NCBI RefSeq assembly: GCF_003600895.1
Contig: NZ_QYRP01000002.1
Coordinates: 1,674,001-1,738,000, forward strand
Source: Nocardioides cavernaquae
GTDB taxonomy: Bacteria; Actinomycetota; Actinomycetes; Propionibacteriales; Nocardioidaceae
Reading direction: 5' to 3'
Length of the DNA: 64,000 nt
In this document: piece after piece, positions 1 through 9,818 of the stretch
Layout of the letters: each line of letters begins with the position of its first letter
Position numbering within the stretch: the first letter of the stretch is position 1
Notes under the pieces: model-generated
What the model saw: only the letters and a program-made list of their open reading frames with translations
What the model was told of the DNA's origin: nothing
Databases searched by the model: none
Made by a program: the position numbers and the translations under genes

Positions 1-939
<939 letters not shown>

Positions 940-951
940 GCCCGAGCGCCG

Positions 952-1021
952 CGAGCTTGCTCGTGGCCGAGGCGATCGAGTGATCGCCGCGCCGAAGGCG
1001 TGGCAGATCACGAAGTGATCT
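952..1021 (+). repeat. Three consecutive small perfect hairpins in the tuf 3' untranslated region
   Basis: Three inverted repeats lie between the tuf stop and its terminator: CGAGC-TT-GCTCG (952-963), GGCGATC-GAGT-GATCGCC (971-988) and GATCAC-GAA-GTGATC (1007-1021). The third overlaps a 14-nt direct copy of the end of tuf: AGATCACGAAGTGA occurs at 926-939 and again at 1005-1018, so this stretch may have arisen by local duplication. Their role is unknown; mRNA 3'-end protection or termination support is an inference. Confidence 0.6.
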
Positions 1022-1034
1022 GACTGCTTCACTC

Positions 1035-1068
1035 GAGGCCCCGTCTCCTGCAAGGGAGGCGGGGCCTC
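1035..1068 (+). terminator. Rho-independent-like terminator after tuf
   Basis: A 14-bp stem (arms 1035-1048 and 1055-1068, GAGGCCCCGTCTCC pairing with GGAGGCGGGGCCTC, one G-U pair) closes a 6-nt loop. A short T-containing stretch follows rather than a clean U-tract, as is common in high-GC actinobacteria. Its position just before the trmB promoter fits termination of the str operon. Confidence 0.8.
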
Positions 1069-1099
1069 GTGCCATTTCTGCCTGAGCCTGCAGCGCACC

Positions 1100-1105
1100 T
1101 AGACT
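1100..1105 (+). promoter_or_regulatory. Candidate -10 element for trmB
   Basis: TAGACT lies 10 nt before the trmB ATG, directly after the tuf terminator. It matches the actinobacterial TANNNT -10 consensus and would give a transcript with almost no leader. No convincing -35 element is visible. Confidence 0.45.
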
Positions 1106-1115
1106 TTCCGGCGCG

Positions 1116-1892
1116 ATGGAACCGAACGAGATCACCAACCGGCAGGGCAAGCTCGCCCGTAGCCGGAATGCGTCCCCCGAAGGCCGACCCGATGTCCGGC
1201 TGACCGACGACGGGCGCCCGATGCGGGAGGTCCTCTCGTACGCCCGGCGAGGCAGCCGCTTCACCAGCAAGCAGGCGCACGCCTGGGACCGGCTGGCAGA
1301 GCGCTGGGTCTACGGGACGACGGACGTGGAGGGTGTCGAGGCGCCGCTCGACGTCAACGCTGCGTGGTTCGGGCGCGAGGCACCCCTGTACGTCGAGATC
1401 GGTTCAGGCGTGGGGGAGACCACCGCGTCGTACGCCGCTGCGCACCCGGAGGTGAACGTCCTCGCGTTCGAGGTCTGGATGCCCGGGGTGGCCGACACCC
1501 TCGCCCGGCTCGACGCCGTGGGCGCGACCAACGCCCGCCTGTGCACGGTCGACGCGGCGTGGTCGCTCACCGAGCTCTTCGCTCCCGGCTCGATCACCGA
1601 GCTCTGGACGCTCTTCCCGGACCCGTGGCACAAGGTCCGCCACCACAAGCGGCGCCTGGTCAACCAGCCGTTCGTCTCGGTGGCCTCGTCGCGACTGGTC
1701 GAGGGTGGCGCCTGGCGCCTGGCGACGGACTGGGCGGACTACGCCGACCACATCGTCGAGGTCATGGCGACCGAACCGACCCTGGACGGCGGTGTGAGCG
1801 AGCGCTGGTCCGAGCGGCCCGTGACGAAGTTCGAGCGTCGTGGACTGGCCGAGGACCGCCAGCCTGTCGATCTGACCTATCGCAGGACCTGA
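1116..1892 (+). CDS. trmB: tRNA (guanine-N7-)-methyltransferase TrmB
   Basis: This enzyme methylates G46 in the variable loop of tRNAs using S-adenosylmethionine. The 258-residue product has the SAM-binding motif EIGSGVGETT near residues 93-102 and the family signature LFPDPWHKVRHHKRRL near residues 167-182, followed by the conserved end TKFERRG. The first 60 or so residues precede the catalytic core, which matches the slightly longer N-terminus seen in actinobacterial TrmB. The ATG at 1116 has a TAGACT hexamer close upstream instead of a ribosome binding site. The gene is convergent with the lytic transglycosylase, with only 4 bp between the stops. Confidence 0.95.
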   Translation: MEPNEITNRQGKLARSRNASPEGRPDVRLTDDGRPMREVLSYARRGSRFTSKQAHAWDRLAERWVYGTTDVEGVEAPLDVNAAWFGREAPLYVEIGSGVGETTASYAAAHPEVNVLAFEVWMPGVADTLARLDAVGATNARLCTVDAAWSLTELFAPGSITELWTLFPDPWHKVRHHKRRLVNQPFVSVASSRLVEGGAWRLATDWADYADHIVEVMATEPTLDGGVSERWSERPVTKFERRGLAEDRQPVDLTYRRT

Positions 1893-1896
1893 GCCG

Positions 1897-3186
1897 TCAC
1901 GGCTGCTCGGCGCCGGGCCCGGCCGGCTCCAGCGTGCCGGGCGCAGCGCCACCCTCCGTGCCATCGCCCTCCGTGCCATCGGGGGCCACGCACGGTGTGG
2001 TCTCACCGGGGTCCCCTGGATCTCCCGGCTCGATCGTGCCCTCCGCGAGCGTATCGTCGCCTGCCGAACCCGTTTCCCCGATCCAGGACCCGGGCGTCGG
2101 AGCGGTCTCCGGATCGGTCACGCCGGCGGGTTCGGTCGGGCAGGGCTCGAGGGCCGGCTCGTGTGCCGGGCTGGTCGGTTCGTCGGGTCCGGGCTGGTCG
2201 ACCGCGCTGCCTGATCCCGCTTCGTCCGCCGGAACCGGCTGCTGGTTGTCGGCTCCGCCGGAGGCGACGGGGACGCTCGGGGCAGCGGCTCCGGGAGATG
2301 CGGTCGTGGTGGAGCCCTTCGTGGAGTGTCCGGGTGACACCTGGGCGCCGCGGGCCGGGGACGCGGCGACTGCCTGGGCAGCCGAGTTCGCGGTGTCGTC
2401 GAGACGGGTGCCCGCCGTGATCGCCAGAGCGGTCGGTGCCGGCGCGGCGGCGTACTCGGCGAAGAGGTGCAGGACGGTGTCCACATAGGTCGGGTCGTTG
2501 TTGTAGCGCAGGACGGCGGCCTCGCGCCCGGGGATGGTCGCCAGGTCCTCGTCTCCTGAGCAGAGGTACACGGCAGCGCCCAGCGCTGCGTCATCGATGT
2601 CCTGAGGGTTGCGGCGGCCGTCGCCGTCGGCGTCGACGCCCACCACGGCCCAGGTGGTCGGGATGAACTGCATCGGTCCGACTGCGCGGTCCCAGCGGGC
2701 ATCACCGTCGAACTCGCCGCCATCGGTGTCGGCCACCGCGGCGAACCCCTCCTTGCCGTCCAGCGCCGGCCCGACGATCGAGGGCCGCACCGACCCCTGT
2801 GCATCGAGGCCGCCGCCTCCATGACGGCCGTGGTCGGACTCGACGCGGCCGATGGCAGCGAGCAGCTCCCACTGCAGGTGGCAGTCGCCGTCTGCGGTGG
2901 CCAGCACGGCCTCGGCAAGCTGGTAGCCGCCGACCGCGCGCGGCGGGATGGCGCTGGCGGTGCGGCCGGCCACCAGCCGAGTCGTCGGAAGGACCGGCCG
3001 CGTCGTGCTCGCAGGGAACTCCACCGGTTCCTCGAATCCGGCCCGCGCGGACGCCGAGCCAGCCGGAAGCGCGGGCTGGCCGGCGCCGTCGTCCGGCACC
3101 GCGAGGTGAGCGGTCCAGCCGGCGCTCAGGAGGGCCAGGGGGACCAGGGCGGAGAGTGTCTTGGTGTGCCGGGCGGTGGTGTTCAC
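1897..3186 (-). CDS. Secreted lytic murein transglycosylase (MltB/SLT_2-like) with long Pro/Gly-rich tail
   Basis: Predicted to cleave peptidoglycan glycan strands outside the membrane. With the GTG start at 3186 (AAGGA ribosome binding site about 8 nt upstream) the product has 429 residues. It begins with a signal-peptide-like segment (LSALVPLALLSAGWTAHLAV). The transglycosylase domain at roughly residues 80-245 carries the catalytic-type glutamate in GRVESDHGRHGG (E116) and the substrate-groove motif AVGPMQFIPTTW. From about residue 265 the protein becomes a low-complexity Pro, Ser, Gly, Glu-rich tail, probably a wall-spanning spacer. An in-frame ATG upstream at 3306 would add 40 residues in front of the signal peptide and is less likely. 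Calcium-binding-like DADGDGRRNPQD is embedded in the domain, as in actinobacterial relatives. Confidence 0.88.
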   Translation of the reverse strand: MNTTARHTKTLSALVPLALLSAGWTAHLAVPDDGAGQPALPAGSASARAGFEEPVEFPASTTRPVLPTTRLVAGRTASAIPPRAVGGYQLAEAVLATADGDCHLQWELLAAIGRVESDHGRHGGGGLDAQGSVRPSIVGPALDGKEGFAAVADTDGGEFDGDARWDRAVGPMQFIPTTWAVVGVDADGDGRRNPQDIDDAALGAAVYLCSGDEDLATIPGREAAVLRYNNDPTYVDTVLHLFAEYAAAPAPTALAITAGTRLDDTANSAAQAVAASPARGAQVSPGHSTKGSTTTASPGAAAPSVPVASGGADNQQPVPADEAGSGSAVDQPGPDEPTSPAHEPALEPCPTEPAGVTDPETAPTPGSWIGETGSAGDDTLAEGTIEPGDPGDPGETTPCVAPDGTEGDGTEGGAAPGTLEPAGPGAEQP

Positions 3187-3487
3187 TGCCGTGGTTCCTT
3201 CAGGTCGATGAGCTTGAACGCCGATCGTGGCCGCATGAATCGGGCCGGTTGCAGTCGGTGAATCGTCTGGATTGCACTGTTCCGGTGAACGTCCGGGGTT
3301 CTCCACAGGCTGTCGCGTGGACGGTGCCGCCTTCTTCCTGAGTCAAGGCAATGTTGGGCGATCGTTCACGGGCTCATCCGGTCCTCAGGAAGGCAGAACG
3401 GCTTAGGTTTCTCACGGTCCGTGGGGGCCAGAGCGGCAATGCGAACGCCGTTGTGCGGCAACATCTAAGGCAACTGGACAACGAATC
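3187..3487. promoter_or_regulatory. Divergent control region between the transglycosylase and the Pst/WxL cassette
   Basis: A 301-bp gene-free stretch between two divergent genes. On the plus strand TAGGTT (3404-3409) is a plausible -10 for the cassette. About 40 bp upstream of it is GTTCACG (3364-3370), which matches one half-unit of an actinobacterial PHO box, but a clear second 11-nt direct repeat is not evident. On the minus strand GTTCACC (3290-3284) and ATTCACC (3263-3257) are two PHO-like half-sites 27 bp apart in front of the transglycosylase. Phosphate control is therefore possible but weakly supported. The pstC start at 3488 has no strong ribosome binding site. Confidence 0.4.
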
Positions 3488-4483
3488 GTGACTGCACCAA
3501 ACGCGGCTCTCGGGGGACGCCGCACCCTTGCCTCACGCCCGGTCGGCGGTGACATCGCCTTCCGGGCGATCGCCACTTCCAGCGGCGTCGCGGTGCTGCT
3601 GATCATGACTCTCGTCGGCGTCTTCCTGGCCATTCGGGCAGCACAGGCGATCGAGATCGCCGGCTGGTCATTCCTCACCACCGAGATCTGGAACCCCGGC
3701 GACGGGAAGTTCGGCATCGCAGGCGTCATGCTCGGCACCATCTCGGTCGGCGTGATCGCGGTCCTGATCGCCTTCCCGCTCGCCGTCGGTGCGGCCGTCT
3801 TCATCTCGGAGTACGCACCCAGCGGGCTCGAGCGTCCGATGATCACGCTGGTGGACGTGATGGCCGCGGTACCCTCCGTGATCTACGGGCTCTGGGGCTT
3901 CCTCTTCCTGCAGAACCACGTCTACACCGTCGCCCGATGGCTCTCGACCTGGTTCGGGTGGATCCCGTTCCTCGACGTCCCCGGTTCGGATCCGTCGAAC
4001 CCGCTCGAGAACATCACCGCGTACAAGTCGTCGATCTTCCTCGCCGGCATCGTGGTCGCCTTCATGATCACGCCGATCATGTGCTCCGTGATGCGCGAGG
4101 CGTTCGCGCAGGCGCCCGTGGGCGAGCGTGAAGCCGCCCTCGGCCTCGGCGCGACGCGCTGGGGCATGGTCCGCGCGGTCGTCTTCCCGTTCGGCAAGGG
4201 CGCGATGATCGGCGGCACGATGCTGGGCCTCGGTCGTGCGCTCGGCGAGACCATCGCGGTGCTGATGATCCTCAACTTCGTGATCGCCATCCAGCCCAAC
4301 ATCCTGAAGTCGGGCGGCAGCACGATCAGTTCGCTGATCGCCAAGGACTACGCCGAGTCGGGAGCCCTGGCCCTGTCCGCCCTCATGGCGGCCGGCCTGG
4401 CCCTCTTCGTGGTCACGCTGGTGATCAACTTCGCCGCTGCGACGGTCGTCGCCCGCAGCCGCTCAGGCGCGGAGAGCACCTGA
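3488..4483 (+). CDS. pstC: Pst-type ABC transporter permease, PstC-like
   Basis: One of the two transmembrane subunits of a phosphate-type (Pst) ABC importer. The 331-residue product has about six membrane segments and the permease EAA loop in EREAALGLGATRWGMV (around residues 212-227), which contacts the ATPase. GRALGETIAVLMI near residue 250 is typical of PstC. GTG start at 3488; the stop overlaps the next start (ATGA). As first gene of the cassette it pairs with the PstA moiety encoded immediately downstream and with the ATPase at the far end, 12.5 kb away. The solute may or may not be phosphate, because the binding proteins encoded here are divergent and no phoU is present. Confidence 0.9.
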   Translation: MTAPNAALGGRRTLASRPVGGDIAFRAIATSSGVAVLLIMTLVGVFLAIRAAQAIEIAGWSFLTTEIWNPGDGKFGIAGVMLGTISVGVIAVLIAFPLAVGAAVFISEYAPSGLERPMITLVDVMAAVPSVIYGLWGFLFLQNHVYTVARWLSTWFGWIPFLDVPGSDPSNPLENITAYKSSIFLAGIVVAFMITPIMCSVMREAFAQAPVGEREAALGLGATRWGMVRAVVFPFGKGAMIGGTMLGLGRALGETIAVLMILNFVIAIQPNILKSGGSTISSLIAKDYAESGALALSALMAAGLALFVVTLVINFAAATVVARSRSGAEST

Positions 4484-7290
4484 TGACAACGATGACCCCC
4501 ACGCCGCAGGCAGCCCACGGCGCGTCACCGGTCGAGCCCGGGACCACCACGATTCCGGTGCAGGGGCCGCCGGTCGACCCGGAACGACGCAAGCTCTCCG
4601 GCGTACGCCGCTCCGACTGGCTCGCGGTGCTCGGAGCCGCAGCGAGCGCCATGTCGACCACTGGCCTGCTCTTCTGGGTGCTGACGCCGCTGAGCAGTGC
4701 GTTCGGCTTCGCGGCGGTCGCGTTCGTCCTCTTCCTCGGCTTCTACGCCCTGCTGGTCTCGCTCGACGAGCCGGCGACCATCGTCAAGGACCGCCTCGCG
4801 GCCGCGATCGCGTGGTCGATCGCTGGCCTGCTGGTCGGTGTCCTCGTGCTCATCGTCGGCTTCACCGTCGAGGGATCGCTCGACGCACTCGGACACCGCA
4901 ACTTCTTCCTCGAGGACCTCAACACGACGGCGGCTCTCGACCCGCTCAACAAGGGCGGCATCGCGCACGCGGCCATCGGCACCCTGATGCAGATGGGGGT
5001 GGCGCTGGTGATCACGGTGCCGCTCGGCATCACCTGCGCGATCTTCCTCAACGAGTTCCCCGGTCGGCTGGCCCGCTTCGTGCGGACCATCGTCGAGGCT
5101 ATGACGGCGCTGCCTTCGGTGGTGGCGGGCCTGTTCATCTACGCGACCTTCATCCTCGCGCTCGGCAACGAGAAGTGCGGCCTCGCCGCTTCGCTCGCGA
5201 TCAGCGTGATGATGCTGCCGATCATCATCCGCGCGGCCGACGTCGTGATCCGTCTCGTGCCCGCCAACCTGCGCGAGGCGTCGTACGCGCTGGGGACGAG
5301 TCGCTGGCGCACGGTCTTCCACGTCGTGCTCCCCACAGCCCGGTCGGGCCTGACGACCGCGGTCATTCTCGGCACCGCCCGCGGGATCGGCGAGACCTCG
5401 CCTGTCCTGCTCACCGCTGGCCTGTCACCCCGGATCAACACCAACCTCCTGGAGGGACCGCAGGTGTCCTTGCCCCTGGCCGTCTACGACCTGGTCAAGC
5501 AGCCGTACGAGACGCAGATCCAGCGGGGCTTCGGTGCCGCGGTCACGCTCCTCGCGCTCGTGCTGCTCCTGTTTCTCCTGGCGCGCCTGGTCGGGGGCCG
5601 GGCGCCGGGGCAGGAGACCGCGCGCACGCGCCGCAAGCGGCGGATCGCCTCGAAGCGCGACGCCCGGCGCTTCGCAGCCCGCGGTACGGCGGCCGGGCTG
5701 GTGGTCGCTCTGGCTGCGGGACTGGTCGGTGTGGCCGGCGGTCCGGCCGCGCGCCCGGCGTACGCCGACAGCTACGCGCCGATCAACGGTGCCGGATCCT
5801 CCTGGAGCCAGAACGCCGTCGACCAGTGGCGGCGCAACGTCGCCCAGTACGGCATGAAGGTCACCTACGAGGGGTCCGGCTCCTCGATCGGTCGTCAGCA
5901 GTTCGCCCAGGGCAGCGTGCACTTCGCCGTCTCCGAGATCCCCTACGGGATCAAGGACGGCGGCAACTACGACCAGCCGCCGCAGCGCAAGCACGCCTAC
6001 ATGCCGATCGTGGCCGGCGGCACCGCGCTCATGTACAACCTCAAGGTCGGCGGCAAGCGGGTCACCAACCTGCGCCTGTCCGGGGAGGTCATCGCGAAGA
6101 TCTTCACCGGCAAGATCACGATGTGGAACGACCCGGCGATCAAGAAGGACAACCCGGCGATCAGTCTCCCGGCTCGCGAGGTCGTGCCGGTGGTCCGCTC
6201 CGACGGCTCCGGCTCGACCGCCCAGTTCACGACCTGGATGAGCAAGCGGCAGAGCGCGACCTGGAACTCCTACTGCGCAGCCGCCGGCAGGAGCACGCCG
6301 TGCGGTGTCACCTCGAACTACCCGGTGATCCCCGGCAGCAAGACCGTCGCGCAGAACGGTTCGCTCGGCGTCGCCGGCTTCGTCAAGCAGGAGCAGAACG
6401 AGGGCACCATCACGTACGTCGAGTACTCCTACGCGCTCAACGCGGGCTTCCCCGCGGTGAAGGTGCTCAACCAGGCCGGCTACTACGTCGGCCCGACGGC
6501 GTACAACGTGGCGATCGCGCTGCAGAAGGCCAAGATCGACCCGGACGACCTCACCCAGATCCTCGACGAGGTCTACACCCACGGTGATCCCCGCAGCTAC
6601 CCGCTCTCGAGCTACAGCTACATGATCCTGCCGACGGCGGTGGAGAACGGCTTCAGCGAGGAGCACGGGCGCACGCTCGCCGCGTTCGCCGACTACTTCC
6701 TCTGCGAGGGGCAGCAGCAGGCACCGCGGCTCGGCTACTCGCCGCTGCCGAAGGAGCTGGTCATCGCGGGCATGGCGCAGATCAAGCGGATCCCCGGCGC
6801 GGTCGTGAAGAACCAGAACCTCGACAAGTGCAACAACCCGACCTTCGCGGGTGGTCGCAACGTGCTGGTCGCGAACGCCCCGCAGCCGGCCGCCTGCGAC
6901 CGGCAGGGCGCGACCCAGTGCGTGGAGGGTGTCGTGAACCACGAGGTCCCCGGCACCGGCGGTGGCAACAACCCGGGTGGTGGCGACGCCGACCCGGACG
7001 CCGGAGGGGGCACCCCGACCGGCGCCCCGGCTCCTGGCGCAGCCCCCGACGCGGGAGCGGCCGCGGCGATCGACCCCGCCACCGGCCAGCTGATCAGCGC
7101 GGCCGCACCCGGCGGCGCTGATGCTGCGGCCGCCACGGACGTCGCCTCGGGCACCGTGAACCTGGCCGCCAGCCACGTCAACCGGATGCAGACCCTGCTC
7201 ATGGTCCTCGCAGGCCTCGTGCTGCTGCTGGTGATCCTGGTCCCGCCGCTCGTCGGCCACGCAATCCGGCCGCGGGGAGGTCGGCGATGA
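4483..7290 (+). CDS. PstA permease fused through an internal signal peptide to a PstS-like binding domain with C-terminal membrane anchor
   Basis: A 935-residue fusion. Residues about 1-385 are a PstA-type permease with two extra N-terminal membrane segments, the EAA loop NLREASYALGTSRWRTV (around 261-279) and GIGETSPVLL. A highly basic stretch then leads into a textbook signal peptide ending ARPAYA, with an AYA cleavage site at residues 426-428. The PstS-like domain follows (about 430-800) with oxyanion-binding signatures NGAGSSWSQ, YEGSGSSIGRQQF (from 462) and VRSDGSGSTAQF (from about 570). The final part is a Gly/Pro/Ala-rich linker and a membrane helix with a basic tail (residues 902-935). 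PstA and PstS are separate proteins in known systems. The domain may be released by signal peptidase or stay tethered. ATGA overlaps occur at both ends of the gene. Confidence 0.88.
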   Translation: MTTMTPTPQAAHGASPVEPGTTTIPVQGPPVDPERRKLSGVRRSDWLAVLGAAASAMSTTGLLFWVLTPLSSAFGFAAVAFVLFLGFYALLVSLDEPATIVKDRLAAAIAWSIAGLLVGVLVLIVGFTVEGSLDALGHRNFFLEDLNTTAALDPLNKGGIAHAAIGTLMQMGVALVITVPLGITCAIFLNEFPGRLARFVRTIVEAMTALPSVVAGLFIYATFILALGNEKCGLAASLAISVMMLPIIIRAADVVIRLVPANLREASYALGTSRWRTVFHVVLPTARSGLTTAVILGTARGIGETSPVLLTAGLSPRINTNLLEGPQVSLPLAVYDLVKQPYETQIQRGFGAAVTLLALVLLLFLLARLVGGRAPGQETARTRRKRRIASKRDARRFAARGTAAGLVVALAAGLVGVAGGPAARPAYADSYAPINGAGSSWSQNAVDQWRRNVAQYGMKVTYEGSGSSIGRQQFAQGSVHFAVSEIPYGIKDGGNYDQPPQRKHAYMPIVAGGTALMYNLKVGGKRVTNLRLSGEVIAKIFTGKITMWNDPAIKKDNPAISLPAREVVPVVRSDGSGSTAQFTTWMSKRQSATWNSYCAAAGRSTPCGVTSNYPVIPGSKTVAQNGSLGVAGFVKQEQNEGTITYVEYSYALNAGFPAVKVLNQAGYYVGPTAYNVAIALQKAKIDPDDLTQILDEVYTHGDPRSYPLSSYSYMILPTAVENGFSEEHGRTLAAFADYFLCEGQQQAPRLGYSPLPKELVIAGMAQIKRIPGAVVKNQNLDKCNNPTFAGGRNVLVANAPQPAACDRQGATQCVEGVVNHEVPGTGGGNNPGGGDADPDAGGGTPTGAPAPGAAPDAGAAAAIDPATGQLISAAAPGGADAAAATDVASGTVNLAASHVNRMQTLLMVLAGLVLLLVILVPPLVGHAIRPRGGRR

Positions 7291-9725
7291 ACCGCACCCG
7301 TGCAACCCGGGTCGCAGGCCGGGCGGGCGCGGGCCTGCTCGCCCTCGTTGCGTGTGCCGCGATGTTCCCGGCGACCGCCGGGACCGTCGTACCGGGGGAG
7401 AAGGTCGCCCTTGCGCCGCGGACCGCGGTCGGGGATGGCGTGGACTCGTCGGAGACGATGCGGGGGACGGGCCGCTTCGAGGACCTGAAGGTCACCGTCA
7501 GCCAGACCGAGCACCTGCGCGACCAGGTGGTCAAGGTCAGCTGGACCGGAGCTGCGCCGTCGCGCGCCGGTGCGTCCTACGACGCCAACTACCTGCAGAT
7601 CATGCAGTGCTGGGGTGACGGCGATGCGCCCGATCGCGAGAAGTGCCAGTTCGGCGCCTACATCGGCCAGGGTCTCGGTGGCGGGCAGACCGCAAGCCGG
7701 ATCATCGAGAACACCGGCAACGACCTCATCGATCAGGACGAGCAGATCAAGCCCGGCTATGGCGAGTACCGGACGATCCCGTTCCAGTCGGTGACCGGCA
7801 AGACCGAGACGTCACCGCGCTCGAGCTTCTTCAACACCGGCACCACCAACGAGATCCCCTACGGCCGGACATCGGCCGATGGTGCTGGCACCGAGTACTT
7901 CGAGATCCAGACCGCACGGGAGTCGCACGGACTCGGCTGCGGCGCCGTCGTCACGACCGGACCCCGCAAGTGCTGGCTGGTCGTGGTCCCGCGGGACCAC
8001 CTGGAGGTCGACGGCCGCACCTTCGCCGAGGTCGGTGGCCAGCTCCTGACCTCACCGCTGATCACCTCGAACTTCCGCAACGCGCTGAGCTTCAGGCTCG
8101 AGTTCGAACCGGTCGGCCTCGCCTGCCCGATCGGCGCGTCCGAGCGGCACCTGATCGGCCACGAGGACGTCGTCGAAGCCGTGAGCCGGTGGCAGCCCGC
8201 GCTCTGCGCCGACGAGGGACTGCTCTTCAGCTACACCCAGCAGGGTGACGACCTCGCCCGTGGCCAGGTGCTCTCCGACGAGCCGTGGCTCTCGGTGTTC
8301 ACCCGGCCGGTCGAGGCGGCATCGATCACCGACGACCGCGAGGTCGTGCACTCGCCGCTTGCCGTGAGCGGCATCGGCATCGCCTACGTCATCGAGCGCA
8401 GCCCGCGCTCCGGGTCCGGCTACACCGCCCCACCCGACGTACTCGCCCGGGTCGGCACGCGTGTCCTCGACCTCAAGCTCAATGCCCGCCTGGTCGCCAA
8501 GCTGCTCACCCAGTCCTACCGGGCCGCCGTCGCCGGACCGGGGGAGTACGTCGCGGACAACCCGTTCACGCTCGCCAAGGACCCGGAGTTCGTCAGCCTC
8601 AACCCGGAGTTCGAGCACCTCGACTACTTCGGGTCGCTGCCGTCGGTGATCACGCCGTTCGAGAACGCCGACGCGAACCACGCGGTCTGGGGGTGGATCG
8701 CCTCCGACAAGGACGCCGCCGCCTTCGTGGCCGGCACGCCGGACAAGTGGGGCATGAAGGTCAACCGCTACTACCGCGGCATGGTCCTGGACCAGACCGA
8801 GTTCCCGAAGTACGACCCGACCTGCCAGGTGTTCGTCACCACCCAGGCTCCGAAGTGCACGACGCAGGTCGCGCCCTATGCGAACGACCTGCACACCGCG
8901 GCGCGTGCGACCGCGCGCGGTCAGGACCTGACGGAGATCTGGGACGACGCCAGCCAGCGCTACAGGCCGGCGGCCGCGCAGCCGGCCGGTCGGCGCGCGG
9001 CGCTGGCCATCGTGGACACGGGCACCGCCGCGCGCTACCAGCTCCCGATGGCCCGGCTCCGGAACGCGCACGGCAAGTACGTCGCTCCGACCGAGCTCAC
9101 CATGACCTCGGCCCTGATGGCGATGAAGGACACCGAGGTCGACGGCGTGGTCGAGATGGACCCGACCTCCGAGGTCGCCTCGGCCTACCCCCTCACCTCG
9201 ATCAGCTACGCCGCCACGGCCCCGGGGGAGATCCGGTCGGCCGATGCCAAGGCGTACGCCGAGTTCCTCCGCTTCGCCACCGGGCCCGGCCAGGTCCAGG
9301 GCGAGGCGCCCGGTCAGCTGCCCGAGGGCTACGTCCCGCTCACGCCGGCGCTCCGGGCGCAGGCCCTGATGGCCGCCACGAAGATCGAGAAGGGCGGCAC
9401 CGCCCAGCCCGACGGCGACGGCGACGGCGGCGGGGATGGCGAAGACCCCGATGGCAGTGGTGACGGCGAGAACAATCCCGTGTCGCCCGCCGACGGTGCG
9501 CTCGGTCCCGGCGTGCCCGGCGGCGACGTCGTACAGGCCGCAGGTCCGGATCCGGCCACCCAGGCCGGCCAGTTCGCAGGGCAGCAGCTCGCCTCGGCGC
9601 AGACCCCGGCGACCCATGTCGGGCCGGTTCGGTGGTTGCTGCCGATCATCTTGGCGCTGATGCTCGTCGCCGGAATCGCACGGCCACTCGTGCCGTGGTG
9701 GCTCACCCGACGCAAGGCCGGGTGA
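7287..9725 (+). CDS. Large membrane-anchored PstS-like extracytoplasmic binding protein
   Basis: An 812-residue exported protein with signal peptide (residues 1-31, site ATA|GT), a long extracellular region and a C-terminal membrane helix ending WWLTRRKAG. The part from about residue 570 to 680 resembles the second lobe of PstS: IVDTGTAARYQLPMARLRN, KYVAPTE and AYPLTSISYAAT match the usual order of conserved PstS C-lobe patches. The N-terminal half contains several cysteines and has no clear GSGS or GSGT phosphate loop, so oxyanion binding is doubtful there. A Gly/Asp-rich spacer (about 700-780) precedes the anchor, as in wall-spanning proteins. No LPXTG-type sorting motif precedes the anchor. 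Its start overlaps the preceding stop (ATGA), so the two are probably translationally coupled. Confidence 0.7.
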   Translation: MNRTRATRVAGRAGAGLLALVACAAMFPATAGTVVPGEKVALAPRTAVGDGVDSSETMRGTGRFEDLKVTVSQTEHLRDQVVKVSWTGAAPSRAGASYDANYLQIMQCWGDGDAPDREKCQFGAYIGQGLGGGQTASRIIENTGNDLIDQDEQIKPGYGEYRTIPFQSVTGKTETSPRSSFFNTGTTNEIPYGRTSADGAGTEYFEIQTARESHGLGCGAVVTTGPRKCWLVVVPRDHLEVDGRTFAEVGGQLLTSPLITSNFRNALSFRLEFEPVGLACPIGASERHLIGHEDVVEAVSRWQPALCADEGLLFSYTQQGDDLARGQVLSDEPWLSVFTRPVEAASITDDREVVHSPLAVSGIGIAYVIERSPRSGSGYTAPPDVLARVGTRVLDLKLNARLVAKLLTQSYRAAVAGPGEYVADNPFTLAKDPEFVSLNPEFEHLDYFGSLPSVITPFENADANHAVWGWIASDKDAAAFVAGTPDKWGMKVNRYYRGMVLDQTEFPKYDPTCQVFVTTQAPKCTTQVAPYANDLHTAARATARGQDLTEIWDDASQRYRPAAAQPAGRRAALAIVDTGTAARYQLPMARLRNAHGKYVAPTELTMTSALMAMKDTEVDGVVEMDPTSEVASAYPLTSISYAATAPGEIRSADAKAYAEFLRFATGPGQVQGEAPGQLPEGYVPLTPALRAQALMAATKIEKGGTAQPDGDGDGGGDGEDPDGSGDGENNPVSPADGALGPGVPGGDVVQAAGPDPATQAGQFAGQQLASAQTPATHVGPVRWLLPIILALMLVAGIARPLVPWWLTRRKAG

Positions 9726-9767
9726 ACCACCACCTCAAGCTCCGGCGGGGGCCTAATCCCGTCGGCC

Positions 9768-9791
9768 GCCAAGGAAGCAAGCCCCCTTGGC
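9768..9791 (+). other. Intra-cassette stem-loop before the third binding-protein gene
   Basis: GCCAAGG (9768-9774) pairs with CCTTGGC (9785-9791) around a 10-nt loop, inside the 93-bp space between two cassette genes. In ABC operons such hairpins often raise the mRNA level of the binding protein relative to the permeases; that role is inferred. The downstream start has a good AGAAGGA site. Confidence 0.4.
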
Positions 9792-9818
9792 ACACAACCC
9801 CTCTACAGAAGGATCACC

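Noticed and set aside
3187..3310. c-di-AMP (ydaO-type) riboswitch before the lytic transglycosylase
   Set aside because: Such riboswitches often precede cell-wall hydrolase genes in actinobacteria, but the conserved helices and GGGG/GAACC-type motifs were not found in this leader.
4525..5322. Minus-strand open frame opposite pstA
   Set aside because: Translation is charged low-complexity typical of an antisense shadow.
4483..7290. Sequencing frameshift as the cause of the PstA-PstS fusion
   Set aside because: The junction is in one frame with continuous codon use and a well-formed internal signal peptide, and the same architecture recurs in the gene at 12787; a true fusion is more likely, though not proven.
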